A DNA stretch of 64,000 nt from positions 47,995 through 111,994 of the forward strand of contig JAPUEK010000015.1 of the NCBI GenBank assembly GCA_027492585.1. The letters are read 5' to 3'. Of this stretch, positions 1-8,025 are shown piece after piece; positions within the stretch are counted from its first letter, which is position 1, and the number at the start of each line of letters is the position of its first letter. This stretch comes from Paracoccaceae bacterium. Its GTDB lineage: Bacteria; Pseudomonadota; Alphaproteobacteria; Rhodobacterales; Rhodobacteraceae. The notes under the pieces are model-generated. The model was not told the origin of the DNA. It made no database searches and saw only the letters and a program-made list of their open reading frames with translations. Position numbers and translations under genes: made by a program.

Positions 1-521
1 GCCGATCACCGTTCCTTGCAGGAAGCCGGGCGAGGGGGCTTGATGGTGAATTTCACCGTAAGCGGGTTGATGGTCTCGCTGAGGCCGCAATTGTTGGCGA
101 CCTCGGCGGGGTGGAGATTCTGGTCCGGTCTGCGGAGCCCGAAGCTGTGGAAATTCGCCGCGATCGTCGCCGCATCAAGGGGCGTGCCATCCGAAACGGT
201 CACGCCGGGGCGGAGTTTGAAGGTGCCTCCGGTCTTTCCGGCGTTGACCCCCCAGCTTTCGGCGATTCAGGGTTCCACTTCCAGCGTCTCGGGGTTCTGC
301 CAGGTCAGCTCGTCGGTGATCTGGTTGAGAACGCCCGGATTGACGGTAAAGCCGCCGGAGGGTGGATGGAGCGCGGTATGGGCCTTGCCGGTCGAGGCAG
401 ATCGGCGTGCCGCCCTTGCGCGGTGCCTCGACGGCGCGGGCGAGGCCGATGAAGCCGGGGGGGCGAGAAGCGTGGTCAGCGCCAAAAACACGCGGCGCGC
501 GAGGTCGGAAGGTCGGGTCAT
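1..521 (-). pseudogene. Decayed ABC transporter substrate-binding protein (SBP_bac_5 type), 5' end only
   Basis: Minus-strand reading gives an N-terminus starting with MTRPSDLARR at 521, then text typical of peptide/nickel-type extracellular solute-binding proteins, such as GGFTVNPGVL, EVEP, IAESWGVN, LRPGV, SDGTPLDA and VANNCGL. The reading is broken several times. An in-frame TGA lies at 267-269 between EVEP and IAESW. Near position 30-36 one base appears to be missing, since the expected GFLQGTVIG is readable in another frame. The N-terminal part also switches frame: FIGLARAVEAPRKGGT, the usual mature N-terminus of this family, is in a different frame from the signal peptide. The rest of the gene lies outside the window. 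I infer a non-functional relic; sequencing error is unlikely to explain three lesions in 500 bases. Confidence 0.75.
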
Positions 522-736
522 GGCGCAGTTCCTCAGGAGGACCGGCGCGCGGCGGTGAGGGCAGACTGGCAGGATTTCCGCCAAATGGCGATAAAACGGG
601 ACGCGCTTGCGGAGCTATGCCGGAAGAGGAACCATCGGCGGGGCGGGGCGGGGCGGGGCGGAAAGGCATATGCCGCGAAACGCCCGGTTCCTGCGAAAGA
701 TGCCACGATTCGGACGCCGCGCCTCTTTCGCGGAAT

Positions 737-750
737 TTGTGCCATCGCAA
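737..750. promoter_or_regulatory. Candidate NnrR/Fnr-family box upstream of the HCO-like operon
   Basis: TTGTG-CCAT-CGCAA reads on the other strand as TTGCG-N4-CACAA, the TTG-N8-CAA form reported for NnrR targets in Rhodobacter. It sits about 55 bases before the proposed start at 805. An nnrR gene and two similar boxes lie within 6 kb. The binding role is inferred. Confidence 0.55.
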
Positions 751-804
751 AGACGGGCGGGCGGCGTTCCCGCAAGGTCGGCGAAACCCTGGGGGGATGG
801 CGCG

Positions 805-2112
805 GTGGGACAGCAGCTTTCACGCTGGACAATGGCATGGTTTGCGACGGCGCTCGGCTTTCTGCTCGCGGCGCTGATGGCGCTTGTCGCGGGGTGGGCG
901 GGGCCGGACGCCGGACAGAACGGGTTGGCGCTGGCGGCCGTGCATCTTTTCGCGCTGGGCTGGCTCGGGCAGATGATGCTGGGCGCCCTGATCCAGTTCG
1001 TGCCGGTTCTGGTGGCGCAGCCTCTGGCCTTTCCGCGTCTGGCCCTGCCGGCGCTTGGCCTTTGCGTGACGGGCGTGGGGACCCTCGTCGCAGGCTTTGC
1101 CGGGCTGGCCGGGTGGGAGCCGGGTCTGGCTTTCCTGTCGCTCGGACCGCTGCTTCTGGGCGGAGGATTCGCTCTGGTGGCGCTGATGCTCGGCGCCACG
1201 ATCCTGCGGGCGAAGGCCTGGCGGCAGGGGGCGGGGCGTTCGGTGCTGCTGGCGCTTTTCGGTCTGGCCGGGCTTTGGGCGACGGGTGCGGGCATGGCGG
1301 AGGCTCTGGCGGGGCAGGGGATCGGGGTCGCTCTCGTGCCTGACGGGCTGCCGTTCCACATTCTGCTGGGACTTGGCCTGTGGCTCAGCCTTGCGGCCTT
1401 TGGCGTCAGCTACAAGCTCTTCCCGATGTTCCTCCTCGCCTCCGAGGCCGATGGTCGGCTGCGGGCGCTGACCTTCACGGCGGCCCTTCTGGCGGCGGCC
1501 CTGGTGCTGGTCGGCCTGCTGGCGGTGCTGCGCGGGCAGGACTTTCCGCTCTGGCTGCCGGTCCTGCCGATGCTGGCGGCGGCGAGCCTCTACCTCGTCG
1601 ATATCGCCGCGATCTGGCGGTCGCGCAAACGGCCCCGGCCCGAGGTCAACATGCTCATGAGCCGCGCGGCCCTCGCCTTTCTGGTGCTGGCCGCCCTGCT
1701 CATCCTGCCTGCGATGCGGTTCGGCGGCAGATGGGCGGAAGCGACGGTTTTCGCCGCCGCCGCCGGCTGGCTCTCCATGCTCACCCTGGCGCAACTGGTG
1801 AAGATCACCAGCTTTCTGACCTGGATCCAGGTCTTTGCCACCCGGATCGGCCGGGCGCCGGTGCCGATGGTGCAGGATCTGACCGATGCCCATGCGGTGC
1901 GGCTCTGGCTCTGGCTCTGGTGTCTTGGGGCGGGGGGTGGCACGCTGGCGTTGCTTGCCGGTGCGCCCCTGATGTTCCGCTGCGCGGCCCTCGCCCTGCT
2001 GATCGCGGCTCTGGGCCTCGTGCGGGAGGTCCATGCCATCCGCCGCCTTGTCCATCTGCCGGTGGCCAGGCGGCCCGGCACCCTGCCGCCCCTGATCCTT
2101 CCTGTCCTGTGA
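805..2112 (+). CDS. Multi-pass membrane protein resembling heme-copper oxidase subunit I (NO/denitrification-associated)
   Basis: About 435 residues, almost entirely hydrophobic, with roughly 12 membrane segments. The segment HLFALGWLGQMMLGA followed by QFVPVL resembles the histidine-bearing helix of small COX1/NnrS-like heme membrane proteins. Further histidines occur in DGLPFHILLG and near the C-terminus. The start is uncertain: GTG at 805 has a G-rich stretch just upstream, ATG at 832 is also possible, and ATG at 670 would add an unlikely arginine-rich leader and place the NnrR-like box inside the gene. It overlaps or abuts the DUF2249 gene, so they form one operon. A role in nitric oxide handling or heme/copper chemistry is inferred from the neighbours nnrS, nirK and nnrR; the precise function is unknown. 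Confidence 0.7.
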   Translation: MGQQLSRWTMAWFATALGFLLAALMALVAGWAGPDAGQNGLALAAVHLFALGWLGQMMLGALIQFVPVLVAQPLAFPRLALPALGLCVTGVGTLVAGFAGLAGWEPGLAFLSLGPLLLGGGFALVALMLGATILRAKAWRQGAGRSVLLALFGLAGLWATGAGMAEALAGQGIGVALVPDGLPFHILLGLGLWLSLAAFGVSYKLFPMFLLASEADGRLRALTFTAALLAAALVLVGLLAVLRGQDFPLWLPVLPMLAAASLYLVDIAAIWRSRKRPRPEVNMLMSRAALAFLVLAALLILPAMRFGGRWAEATVFAAAAGWLSMLTLAQLVKITSFLTWIQVFATRIGRAPVPMVQDLTDAHAVRLWLWLWCLGAGGGTLALLAGAPLMFRCAALALLIAALGLVREVHAIRRLVHLPVARRPGTLPPLILPVL

Positions 2113-2120
2113 GTGATGCC

Positions 2121-2639
2121 ATGACCCGACCGACCCGCGACCTTGACGTTCGCCCCCTCCTTGCCGAAGGGCAGGAGCCTTTTGCCGCCATCATGGCCGC
2201 AACCGATGCCCTGGCCCCCGGCGAGAGCCTGCGCCTGATCGCCCCGTTCCGGCCGGTGCCGCTGTTCGGGGTGATGGCCAAGCGCGGCTTTATCGCCAGC
2301 GACCGGGCGCTTGGCGGCGGCGACTGGGAAGTGATCTTTTCCCCCGCCTGTGAGGAGCCGTCGGGACCCGAAGGCCAAGGCGTCACCGATGCCGCGCTCT
2401 GGCCCGATCCGTCGCAGATGCTGGATCTGGAGGGGCTGATGCCGCCGGAACCGATGGTGAGGATTCTCGAAACACTGGAAGAGATGCGGGTGGGAGAGGT
2501 GCTTTTTGCCGCTCTCGGCCGGGAGCCGGTGTTTCTCTTTCCCGAGCTTGCGGCGCGCGGCCATGAATGGGCGGGCGGGTTCAGCAGCGACGGGGCGACC
2601 TATCGGCTCATGGTGCGGCGGGGGGCGGGTGATGCCTGA
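2121..2639 (+). CDS. Tandem DUF2249 protein
   Basis: 172 residues with two copies of the DUF2249 fold. The first is roughly residues 5-80 (DLDVRPLLAEGQEPF, GESLRLIAPFRPVPL, then a short basic/aromatic end). The second is roughly 95-170 (MLDLEGLMPPEPMVRILE, VGEVLFAALGREPVFLFPEL). DUF2249 proteins are small and often found beside nitrate/nitrite respiration and hemerythrin-like genes; their biochemical role is not established. A GTG at 2109 would overlap the upstream stop by four bases and is an alternative start. The downstream DUF59 gene overlaps its end by eight bases, which suggests translational coupling. It is probably co-regulated with the HCO-like gene. Confidence 0.8.
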   Translation: MTRPTRDLDVRPLLAEGQEPFAAIMAATDALAPGESLRLIAPFRPVPLFGVMAKRGFIASDRALGGGDWEVIFSPACEEPSGPEGQGVTDAALWPDPSQMLDLEGLMPPEPMVRILETLEEMRVGEVLFAALGREPVFLFPELAARGHEWAGGFSSDGATYRLMVRRGAGDA

Positions 2640-2928
2640 TCCCCGCCTTGCCGCCGTCACCACCGCCCTGCGCGGCATCCTCGACCCGGAAACCGGGCGG
2701 GATCTGGTGGCCATGGGGTTGATCTATGAGGTCGGGATCACCGGCGACCGGGCGGAGGTGGTGATGACCACCACCACCCGCGGCTGCCCCTTGACAGAAA
2801 TGCTGCGGCTCGGCGCGGAAACCGCGGTGCTGTCCGTTCCTGGCATCCGCTCCGCCGAGGTGCGTCTCACTTGGGAGCCGCACTGGACGCCCGACCGGAT
2901 GGAGCCGCTCCAGGACCTCTCCCGGTAG
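2632..2928 (+). CDS. DUF59 / MIP18-family protein, PaaD-like metal-sulfur assembly factor
   Basis: 98 residues. The sequence begins with the family pattern of an LRGILDPETG motif followed by VAMGLIYEV, and includes the conserved TTTTRGCPLTEM segment whose Cys is the hallmark of PaaD/SufT-like DUF59 proteins. Such proteins help maturation or insertion of Fe-S clusters. It is the last gene of a three-gene operon and ends 95 bases before the convergent nnrS stop, with a hairpin in between. In this setting it may service an Fe-S enzyme damaged by NO or the HCO-like protein; that is inference. Start ATG at 2632 overlaps the DUF2249 stop. Confidence 0.85.
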   Translation: MPDPRLAAVTTALRGILDPETGRDLVAMGLIYEVGITGDRAEVVMTTTTRGCPLTEMLRLGAETAVLSVPGIRSAEVRLTWEPHWTPDRMEPLQDLSR

Positions 2929-2966
2929 CCCCCTTTCATCTTGCCATAAATATCCTGCGGGGAGGT

Positions 2967-2991
2967 CCGGAGGGGTGCAAAACCCCTCCGG
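2967..2991. terminator. Hairpin of the dispersed repeat between convergent genes
   Basis: A perfect 10-bp stem (CCGGAGGGGT/ACCCCTCCGG) with a 5-base loop lies between the stops of the DUF59 gene and nnrS. Read on the minus strand it is followed by CCCCGCAGGATATTT and then GCAAGATGAAAG. It is one of several similar elements in the window (7220, 16040, 20785 and variants at 31599 and 45383). It probably works as a two-way transcription terminator. Confidence 0.65.
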
Positions 2992-3023
2992 CGCCAGCAG
3001 GGGGCGCACCGCAGAATATTCCC

Positions 3024-4232
3024 CTACTCCGCCCCCCGCGGCTTGCGCCGGGCCAAGATCAGCATCGGCGCATGTTCGGCAAGGAACAGCCCGAAGGCCG
3101 CAATCCACAGCGCGCCCGCCGCCTCCATCAGTCCCAGTCCGCCGGTCAGGTCGGCGAGGGGACGGGCGAGTGCCGCGGCAAAGAGGCTCAGATAGGCGGC
3201 CTTGGTGAGGGCGGAGGCGCTCAGCGCCCGCCCGGTATGTCCGCGCGTCGCCCGCGTCATCACGGCGAGCATGGTGCAGCCGATCACCCCCACGGTGAAG
3301 ACATGCAGGGCGGAGGCGGGTGTCACCAACCCGGCCTGCGCGGCCGCGAGGGCCAGAAAGCCCAGCGGCACAAGCGCATAGGCGGCGTGCAGGACGAAAA
3401 GCAGCGCCTCCGGCCAGGTTGCCAGCCCGCGCCAGCGGGCCAGCCGCGCGGCGTTCAGCCCGGCGGCGATCAGGGCGGCGAAGGCGGTCAGACGCGCCTC
3501 CGGTGCCACCACCCAGAGCAGGAGCGTTGCGGCACTCGCCCCGATCACCCCCATGTCGAAGCGGTTGTAGGGGGTGGGAAAGCGGCTCTCTCCCCGCTGG
3601 TTCAGCCAGTTGCGGGTGAAGCTCGGGATGATCCTGCCGCCGATGATCAGCACAAGAAGGACATAACCCGCGACAGCCGCCCGCAGCGCCAGCACCGGAT
3701 CTCCGCCCCAGAGAAGGGTGGCGTGAAAGCCGAGATTGCCAAGCATCACCGCCGTCACGCCGCCCAGAACCTTCAGGTCGTTCCACTTCTTCCCGGCGAC
3801 GATCTCGCGCGCTGCAATCGCCAGAAGGCCCGGCAGGAAGACGGCATCGACGAGGGCCGCAGGCTCCATCCCGATCACTCCCGCCGCGGCCATCGCCAAT
3901 CGTCCCGCCAGCCACAAAGCGACCAGCCCGGCCAGAGGCGCGCCGGAGACCGGCAAGCTTCCGGTCCAGTTCGGGATGGCGGTCAGCAGAAAGCCCGCCA
4001 GAACCGCCGGGGCAAATCCGAAGACCATCTCATGCGCGTGCCAGAGCGCCGCGCCGTAATCGCCGCCAAGCGGCAGCCCCGTCGCAAGGGCGGCGATCCA
4101 GAGCGCCATGGCCAGGGGCGCCCAGATCGCCGCCCCCAGAAAGAACGGCCGGAACCCGTAGGACAGGATCGCCGGCCCGTCCTGTTTCAACCCGCGCGGC
4201 ACCCGCCTGCGCTTCGTCTCTGTCTCGCTCAT
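3024..4232 (-). CDS. nnrS: NnrS family protein
   Basis: 402 residues, about 12 membrane helices. N-terminal SYGFRPFFLGAAIWAPL, then LWHAHEMVFGFAPAVLAGFLLT and IPNWTG are the family signatures; the HAHE histidines are candidate heme/copper ligands. NnrS is a heme- and copper-containing inner-membrane protein whose expression depends on NnrR in Rhodobacter and which protects cells from nitrosative stress. The start at MSETETKRR is chosen because the longer reading runs through the promoter gap and the NnrR-like box at 4284. It is divergent from nirK, with a 181-base shared control region, and convergent with the HCO-like/DUF2249/DUF59 operon. Confidence 0.95.
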   Translation of the reverse strand: MSETETKRRRVPRGLKQDGPAILSYGFRPFFLGAAIWAPLAMALWIAALATGLPLGGDYGAALWHAHEMVFGFAPAVLAGFLLTAIPNWTGSLPVSGAPLAGLVALWLAGRLAMAAAGVIGMEPAALVDAVFLPGLLAIAAREIVAGKKWNDLKVLGGVTAVMLGNLGFHATLLWGGDPVLALRAAVAGYVLLVLIIGGRIIPSFTRNWLNQRGESRFPTPYNRFDMGVIGASAATLLLWVVAPEARLTAFAALIAAGLNAARLARWRGLATWPEALLFVLHAAYALVPLGFLALAAAQAGLVTPASALHVFTVGVIGCTMLAVMTRATRGHTGRALSASALTKAAYLSLFAAALARPLADLTGGLGLMEAAGALWIAAFGLFLAEHAPMLILARRKPRGAE

Positions 4233-4283
4233 CGTCCGATCCTTTCGTTTCCCCGAGCCATAGGCGGGCAAAACGCCCGCTCT

Positions 4284-4297
4284 TTGCGCTGCCGCAA
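4284..4297. promoter_or_regulatory. NnrR/Fnr-type palindrome (nnrS-proximal)
   Basis: TTGCG-CTGC-CGCAA is a perfect palindrome of the TTG-N8-CAA class in the nnrS/nirK divergent gap, 52 bases from the nnrS start. It most likely binds NnrR, encoded 2 kb away. Confidence 0.65.
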
Positions 4298-4323
4298 GGA
4301 GCGGAACGATTGCGCGGCGAAGG

Positions 4324-4337
4324 TTGTTCCGGCGCAA
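4324..4337. promoter_or_regulatory. Second TTG-N8-CAA box (nirK-proximal)
   Basis: TTGTT-CCGG-CGCAA keeps the TTG...CAA ends but only one good half-site. It lies 76 bases before the nirK start, a typical distance for class II activation. It would let nnrS and nirK each have a box. Confidence 0.45.
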
Positions 4338-4413
4338 AGAGGGCGGGGGCGGCAAGGTCTAGTCCAAGGGCAACCCGGCGGGAGCAACCGCCGGAGAGCC
4401 GAAAGGAAAAGAG

Positions 4414-5538
4414 ATGTCCGAATTCGCAATCAGCCGCCGCACGATCCTTGCCGGGGCCGCCCTTGCAGGGGCCTTCACTCAGGTCCGTGCCGGGGCGGCA
4501 CAGGCGCAGGAGGTGCTGACCCCGGTTTCCGCCCAGGCCGCCGAGGCGCTGCCCCGCGTCAAGGTCAAGCTCGTCGATCCGCCCTTCGTGCATGAGCATG
4601 AGCAGGTGGCGACCGACGGCCCGAAAGTCGTCGAATTCGAGATGACCATCCACGAGAAGAAGATCGTGCTCGATGACGATGGCACCGAGACCTTCGCCTT
4701 CACCTTCAATGGCACCGTTCCCGGCCCGCTGATGGTGGTGCATGAAGGCGATTATGTGGAGCTGACGCTGATCAACGCGCCGGAGAACGAGCTTCTGCAC
4801 AACATCGACTTCCACAGCTCCACCGGGGCGCTTGGCGGCGGCGGGCTGACGCAGGTCAATCCCGGCGAAAAGACCATCCTGCGGTGGAAGGCCACCAAGC
4901 AAGGCGTCTTCGTCTATCACTGCGCCCCGCCCGGCATGGTTCCCTGGCATGTGACCGCCGGCATGAACGGCGCGATCATGGTGCTGCCGCGCGACGGGCT
5001 GAAGGATCACGAAGGCAAGCCGCTGAGCTATGACCGCATCTACTATGTCGGCGAGCAGGATTTCTATGTGCCGCGCGACGAGACCGGAGCCTACAAGAAA
5101 TACGAGTCGGTGGGCGACAGCTATGACGACGCCCTGAAGGCGATGCGGACGCTGACGCCGACGCATATCGTCTTCAACGGCAAGGTCGGCGCGCTGACCG
5201 GCGACAATGCCATGACGGCGAAGGTCGGTGAGACGGTGCTGATCATCCACAGCCAGGCCAACCGCGACACGCGGCCCCACCTCATCGGCGGCCATGGCAA
5301 CTATGTCTGGGCGACGGGCAAGTTCCGCAATCCGCCGCAGCTCGATCAGGAAACCTGGTTCATTCCGGGCGGCACGGCGGGGGCGGCGATCTATACCTTC
5401 GAGCAGCCGGGCATCTACGCCTATGTGAACCACAACCTGATCGAGGCCTTCGAGCTTGGCGCTGCCGCCCACTTCAAGGTCGAGGGCGACTGGAACGACG
5501 ATCTGATGAAACAGGTCCTCGCCCCCTCGCCGATCTGA
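4414..5538 (+). CDS. nirK: Copper-containing nitrite reductase (NO-forming)
   Basis: 374 residues. It reduces nitrite to nitric oxide in the periplasm as a trimer. An N-terminal twin-arginine signal ([14 protein letters not shown]) is followed by two cupredoxin domains. Type 1 copper ligands are His129, Cys170, His179 and Met184 ([11 protein letters not shown] motif). Type 2 copper ligands are His134, His169 and His340. The catalytic Asp132 and His289 are both present, so the enzyme should be active. It is divergent from nnrS and followed 55 bases later by nirV. TTG-N8-CAA boxes upstream suggest NnrR control by NO under low oxygen. No nitric oxide reductase genes are seen in the window. Confidence 0.99.
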   Translation: MSEFAISRRTILAGAALAGAFTQVRAGAAQAQEVLTPVSAQAAEALPRVKVKLVDPPFVHEHEQVATDGPKVVEFEMTIHEKKIVLDDDGTETFAFTFNGTVPGPLMVVHEGDYVELTLINAPENELLHNIDFHSSTGALGGGGLTQVNPGEKTILRWKATKQGVFVYHCAPPGMVPWHVTAGMNGAIMVLPRDGLKDHEGKPLSYDRIYYVGEQDFYVPRDETGAYKKYESVGDSYDDALKAMRTLTPTHIVFNGKVGALTGDNAMTAKVGETVLIIHSQANRDTRPHLIGGHGNYVWATGKFRNPPQLDQETWFIPGGTAGAAIYTFEQPGIYAYVNHNLIEAFELGAAAHFKVEGDWNDDLMKQVLAPSPI

Positions 5539-5550
5539 TCTCAGCCCCTT

Positions 5551-5580
5551 GCCGCCCCCGGTGTCCGGGGGCGGCGCTTT
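5551..5580 (+). terminator. Strong hairpin between nirK and nirV
   Basis: An 11-bp perfect GC stem (GCCGCCCCCGG/CCGGGGGCGGC, 3-base loop) is followed by GCTTT. It lies 12 bases after the nirK stop and just before the nirV ribosome site GGAGGG. It may partly terminate transcription or protect the nirK mRNA, so that nirV is made in lower amounts. Confidence 0.65.
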
Positions 5581-5593
5581 CGGAGGGTTTCCG

Positions 5594-6412
5594 ATGCGTT
5601 TTCTTCCCTTCGCCCTTTCGCTGGCGGCGCTTCCTGCGGCCGCCCTTGCCGCCGAGCCGCTGACCGTCCGCCTTGACCCCGCGCCGTTCGAGCATCGGCT
5701 TGATGGCGACTGGCGGCGGGCGGGCCGCAATACCGACGCGCCCAAAGCCGTGGTGCAGATCCCGGCGCCGGTGGAGATCATGGCCCAGCCGGTGTCGGTC
5801 GGGGAGTACATGCTCTGCGTCGCCGATCACGCCTGCGATGCGCCGGGCGGGCCGACGGACCGGGCGGATCTGCCGGTGGTGGGGGTGAACTGGCTCGACG
5901 CCAATGCCTATGCGGCTTGGCTTTCGGCACAGACCGGCGGCACCTGGCGCCTGCCGTCCGATGCCGAATGGGCGCAGGCGGCGGGCTCTCTCTGGCGCGA
6001 CGATGCGCTTGGCATCGAGGATGATCCGGCCAATCCCGCTGTCCGCTGGCTTGCCGAATACGAGGCGGAGGCCGCCCGGTCCCGCGACCGCGACCGCGAG
6101 CTGCGCCCGGTCGGTAGCCTCAACGTCAATGAACTCGGCGTGCATGACATCGGCGGGGCGGTCTGGGAATGGACCTCCACCTGCCTGCGCCGGGTGGAGA
6201 TGGATGCGGCCGGCGTTATCCTTTCGGAAGAACCGGCCTGCGGCATCTACATCGCGGAGGGACGCCATCGTGCCGCCCTGACGCTGTTCGAGCGCGACCC
6301 GCGCACCGGGGGCTGTTCGGTCGGCACGCCGCCCGACAATATGGGTTTCCGGCTGGTGCGGGAGGTGCCGCAGGGCCTGCTCGGTCGGGTTTCCCGCTGG
6401 CTTTTGGGCTAG
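5594..6412 (+). CDS. nirV: NirV, formylglycine-generating-enzyme-like (SUMF1 fold) periplasmic protein
   Basis: 272 residues with a cleavable signal (RFLPFALSLAALPAAALA) and a SUMF1/FGE-sulfatase fold: MAQPVSVGEYMLC, PVVGVNWLDANAYAAWLS, WRLPSDAEWAQA, GGAVWEWTSTC and DNMGFRLV are the family landmarks. NirV is found next to nirK in Rhodobacter and related denitrifiers; its function is not known and nirK activity can occur without it. The start is set by GGAGGG eight bases upstream; the longer reading crosses the hairpin. Probably co-transcribed with nirK at a reduced level. Confidence 0.93.
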   Translation: MRFLPFALSLAALPAAALAAEPLTVRLDPAPFEHRLDGDWRRAGRNTDAPKAVVQIPAPVEIMAQPVSVGEYMLCVADHACDAPGGPTDRADLPVVGVNWLDANAYAAWLSAQTGGTWRLPSDAEWAQAAGSLWRDDALGIEDDPANPAVRWLAEYEAEAARSRDRDRELRPVGSLNVNELGVHDIGGAVWEWTSTCLRRVEMDAAGVILSEEPACGIYIAEGRHRAALTLFERDPRTGGCSVGTPPDNMGFRLVREVPQGLLGRVSRWLLG

Positions 6413-6484
6413 AAGGCGCCGCCGGCTCTTTGCTTGCGCGCCCTTTTGAGGCACCAAGGGCGGGGCAGGAGCAAAGGAGGCTTC

Positions 6485-7183
6485 ATGGCGATCGAGCCGG
6501 CACTGGTGCGAAATCTGCCGCTGTTCCAGCGGCTGACCGAGGCGGAACTGGCCCGGCTGATGGTCCGCGCCACCTCGCGCCGGGTGGCGCAAGGCGAGAC
6601 GGTCTTCGAGCAGGGGGCGGTGGCGAGCACCTTCTACCTGCTGCTGCACGGGCGGCTGAAGGTCAGCCAGGTCACGCCGGACGGCCAGCAGGTCATGGTC
6701 CGGGTGGTGCATCCCGGCGATCTTTTCGGCTTTGCCCGCGCGCTGAACCGCGCCGATTATCCCGGTACGGCCCGCGCGGCGGTGGATTGCGTGGTTGTCG
6801 GCTGGCCGATGTCGGATTGGGACGCCGTGGTGGAAACCAATCCGCGGCTGGCGATCAATGCCATGCAGACCATCGGTCAGCGGCTGGATGAGGCGCATAC
6901 CCGGCTGCGCGAGATGTCCACGCAGGAGGTGGAGCGGCGGGTGGCCAATACCGTCCTGCGGCTGGCCGAAAAGGCCGGCCGCAAGGAGGCGGCGGGGATG
7001 CGGATCGACTTTCCGATCACCCGTCAGGACATTGCCGAGATGACGGGAACCACGCTGCACACCGTGTCGCGCATCCTCTCCGCCTGGGAGGCGCAGGGGC
7101 TGGTCGAGGGCGGGCGCCAGAAGCTGACGCTCTGCGATGCCGAGGGGCTCGCACGGATCGCGGAGCCGCCTGCGGAGGGATAG
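6485..7183 (+). CDS. nnrR: NnrR, Crp/Fnr-family nitric oxide-responsive activator
   Basis: 232 residues. A cyclic-nucleotide-like effector domain (residues about 10-125, with VFEQGAVASTFYLLLHGRLKV) is followed by a long dimer helix and a winged helix-turn-helix at about 182-203 (DIAEMTGTTLHTVSRIL). There is no N-terminal cysteine cluster, so it is not an oxygen-sensing FNR; the NnrR/DNR class fits. It is placed directly after nirK-nirV and has the probable targets nnrS, nirK and the HCO-like operon nearby. The start ATG follows AGGAGG by six bases. Confidence 0.92.
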   Translation: MAIEPALVRNLPLFQRLTEAELARLMVRATSRRVAQGETVFEQGAVASTFYLLLHGRLKVSQVTPDGQQVMVRVVHPGDLFGFARALNRADYPGTARAAVDCVVVGWPMSDWDAVVETNPRLAINAMQTIGQRLDEAHTRLREMSTQEVERRVANTVLRLAEKAGRKEAAGMRIDFPITRQDIAEMTGTTLHTVSRILSAWEAQGLVEGGRQKLTLCDAEGLARIAEPPAEG

Positions 7184-7219
7184 GCCGGCCATTCGGCGGG
7201 GGTGCGCCCTATGGTGGCG

Positions 7220-7244
7220 CCGGAGGGGTCTTGCACCCCTCCGG
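7220..7244. terminator. Dispersed-repeat hairpin after nnrR
   Basis: A 10-bp perfect stem (CCGGAGGGGT/ACCCCTCCGG) with a 5-base loop, followed by ACCTCCCCGCAGGATATTTGAG. It separates nnrR from the convergent MOSC gene. Its CCCGCAGG tail is also the left end of the 388-bp duplication. Confidence 0.65.
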
Positions 7245-7249
7245 ACCTC

Positions 7250-8025
7250 CCCGCAGGATATTTGAGAAGAGAAGAAAGGAGGGGGGCTGGTCTGCGCTGG
7301 CTGGGTCGGGGCAGGGGAGGGGGCTTGCCTCAGGCGGGCAGCTTCTCGATCACATCGCCGATCCGCGCCGCGCCGTCCTCCTCCACGGCGCAGAGGATGC
7401 CGCGCAGCCGCAGCGGCGGATGGCCGGGCGCCACGATCCAGTCCTTTGCATCCTTGCCGTAGCGGGCTTTCCACTTCACGCAGCCGTCGTTGAAGACGGA
7501 AGAGACGCGCAGAACCGCCGTGCCGACCCGGAGGAGCGTGCCTTCGGGCAGGTTTTCTTCCGAAGTGTCGAGATCGGCGATGACCGGATCGCCGGGGTGG
7601 GGCGTGGCGATCCGGTCGCGCCAGACCAGATCCATGACCCGCAGGATATTTGAGAAGAGAAGAAAGGAGGGGGGCTGGTCTGCGCTGGCTGGGTCGGGGC
7701 AGGGGAGGGGGCTTGCCTCAGGCGGGCAGCTTCTCGATCACATCGCCGATCCGCGCCGCGCCGTCCTCCTCCACGGCGCAGAGGATGCCGCGCAGCCGCA
7801 GCGGCGGATGGCCGGGCGCCACGATCCAGTCCTTTGCATCCTTGCCGTAGCGGGCTTTCCACTTCACGCAGCCGTCGTTGAAGACGGAAGAGACGCGCAG
7901 AACCGCCGTGCCGACCCGGAGGAGCGTGCCTTCGGGCAGGTTTTCTTCCGAAGTGTCGAGATCGGCGATGACCGGATCGCCGGGGTGGGGCGTGGCGATC
8001 CGGTCGCGCCAGACCAGATCCATGA
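7250..8025. repeat. Exact tandem duplication, 2 x 388 bp
   Basis: Positions 7250-7637 and 7638-8025 look identical base for base, and 8026-8033 again reads CCCGCAGG. The unit begins in the tail of the dispersed repeat (CCCGCAGGATATTT) and ends inside the MOSC gene. A duplication between the two 8-base CCCGCAGG stretches explains the structure. The identity implies a very recent event or an assembly fault. Confidence 0.95.
7330..7637 (-). pseudogene. Duplicated 3' fragment of the MOSC-domain gene
   Basis: This stretch encodes the same last 101 residues as the complete MOSC gene (from MDLVWRDRIATP to the C-terminus), created by the 388-bp tandem duplication. It lacks the gene's first 87 codons. 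It has no evident ribosome site of its own: upstream in its direction lies the 7638-7717 spacer. It is probably not translated. Confidence 0.9.

Noticed and set aside
2871..4595. Plus-strand 574-codon frame opposite nnrS
   Set aside because: Composition is Gln/Arg/Gly-rich without motifs, while the minus strand encodes a clear NnrS.
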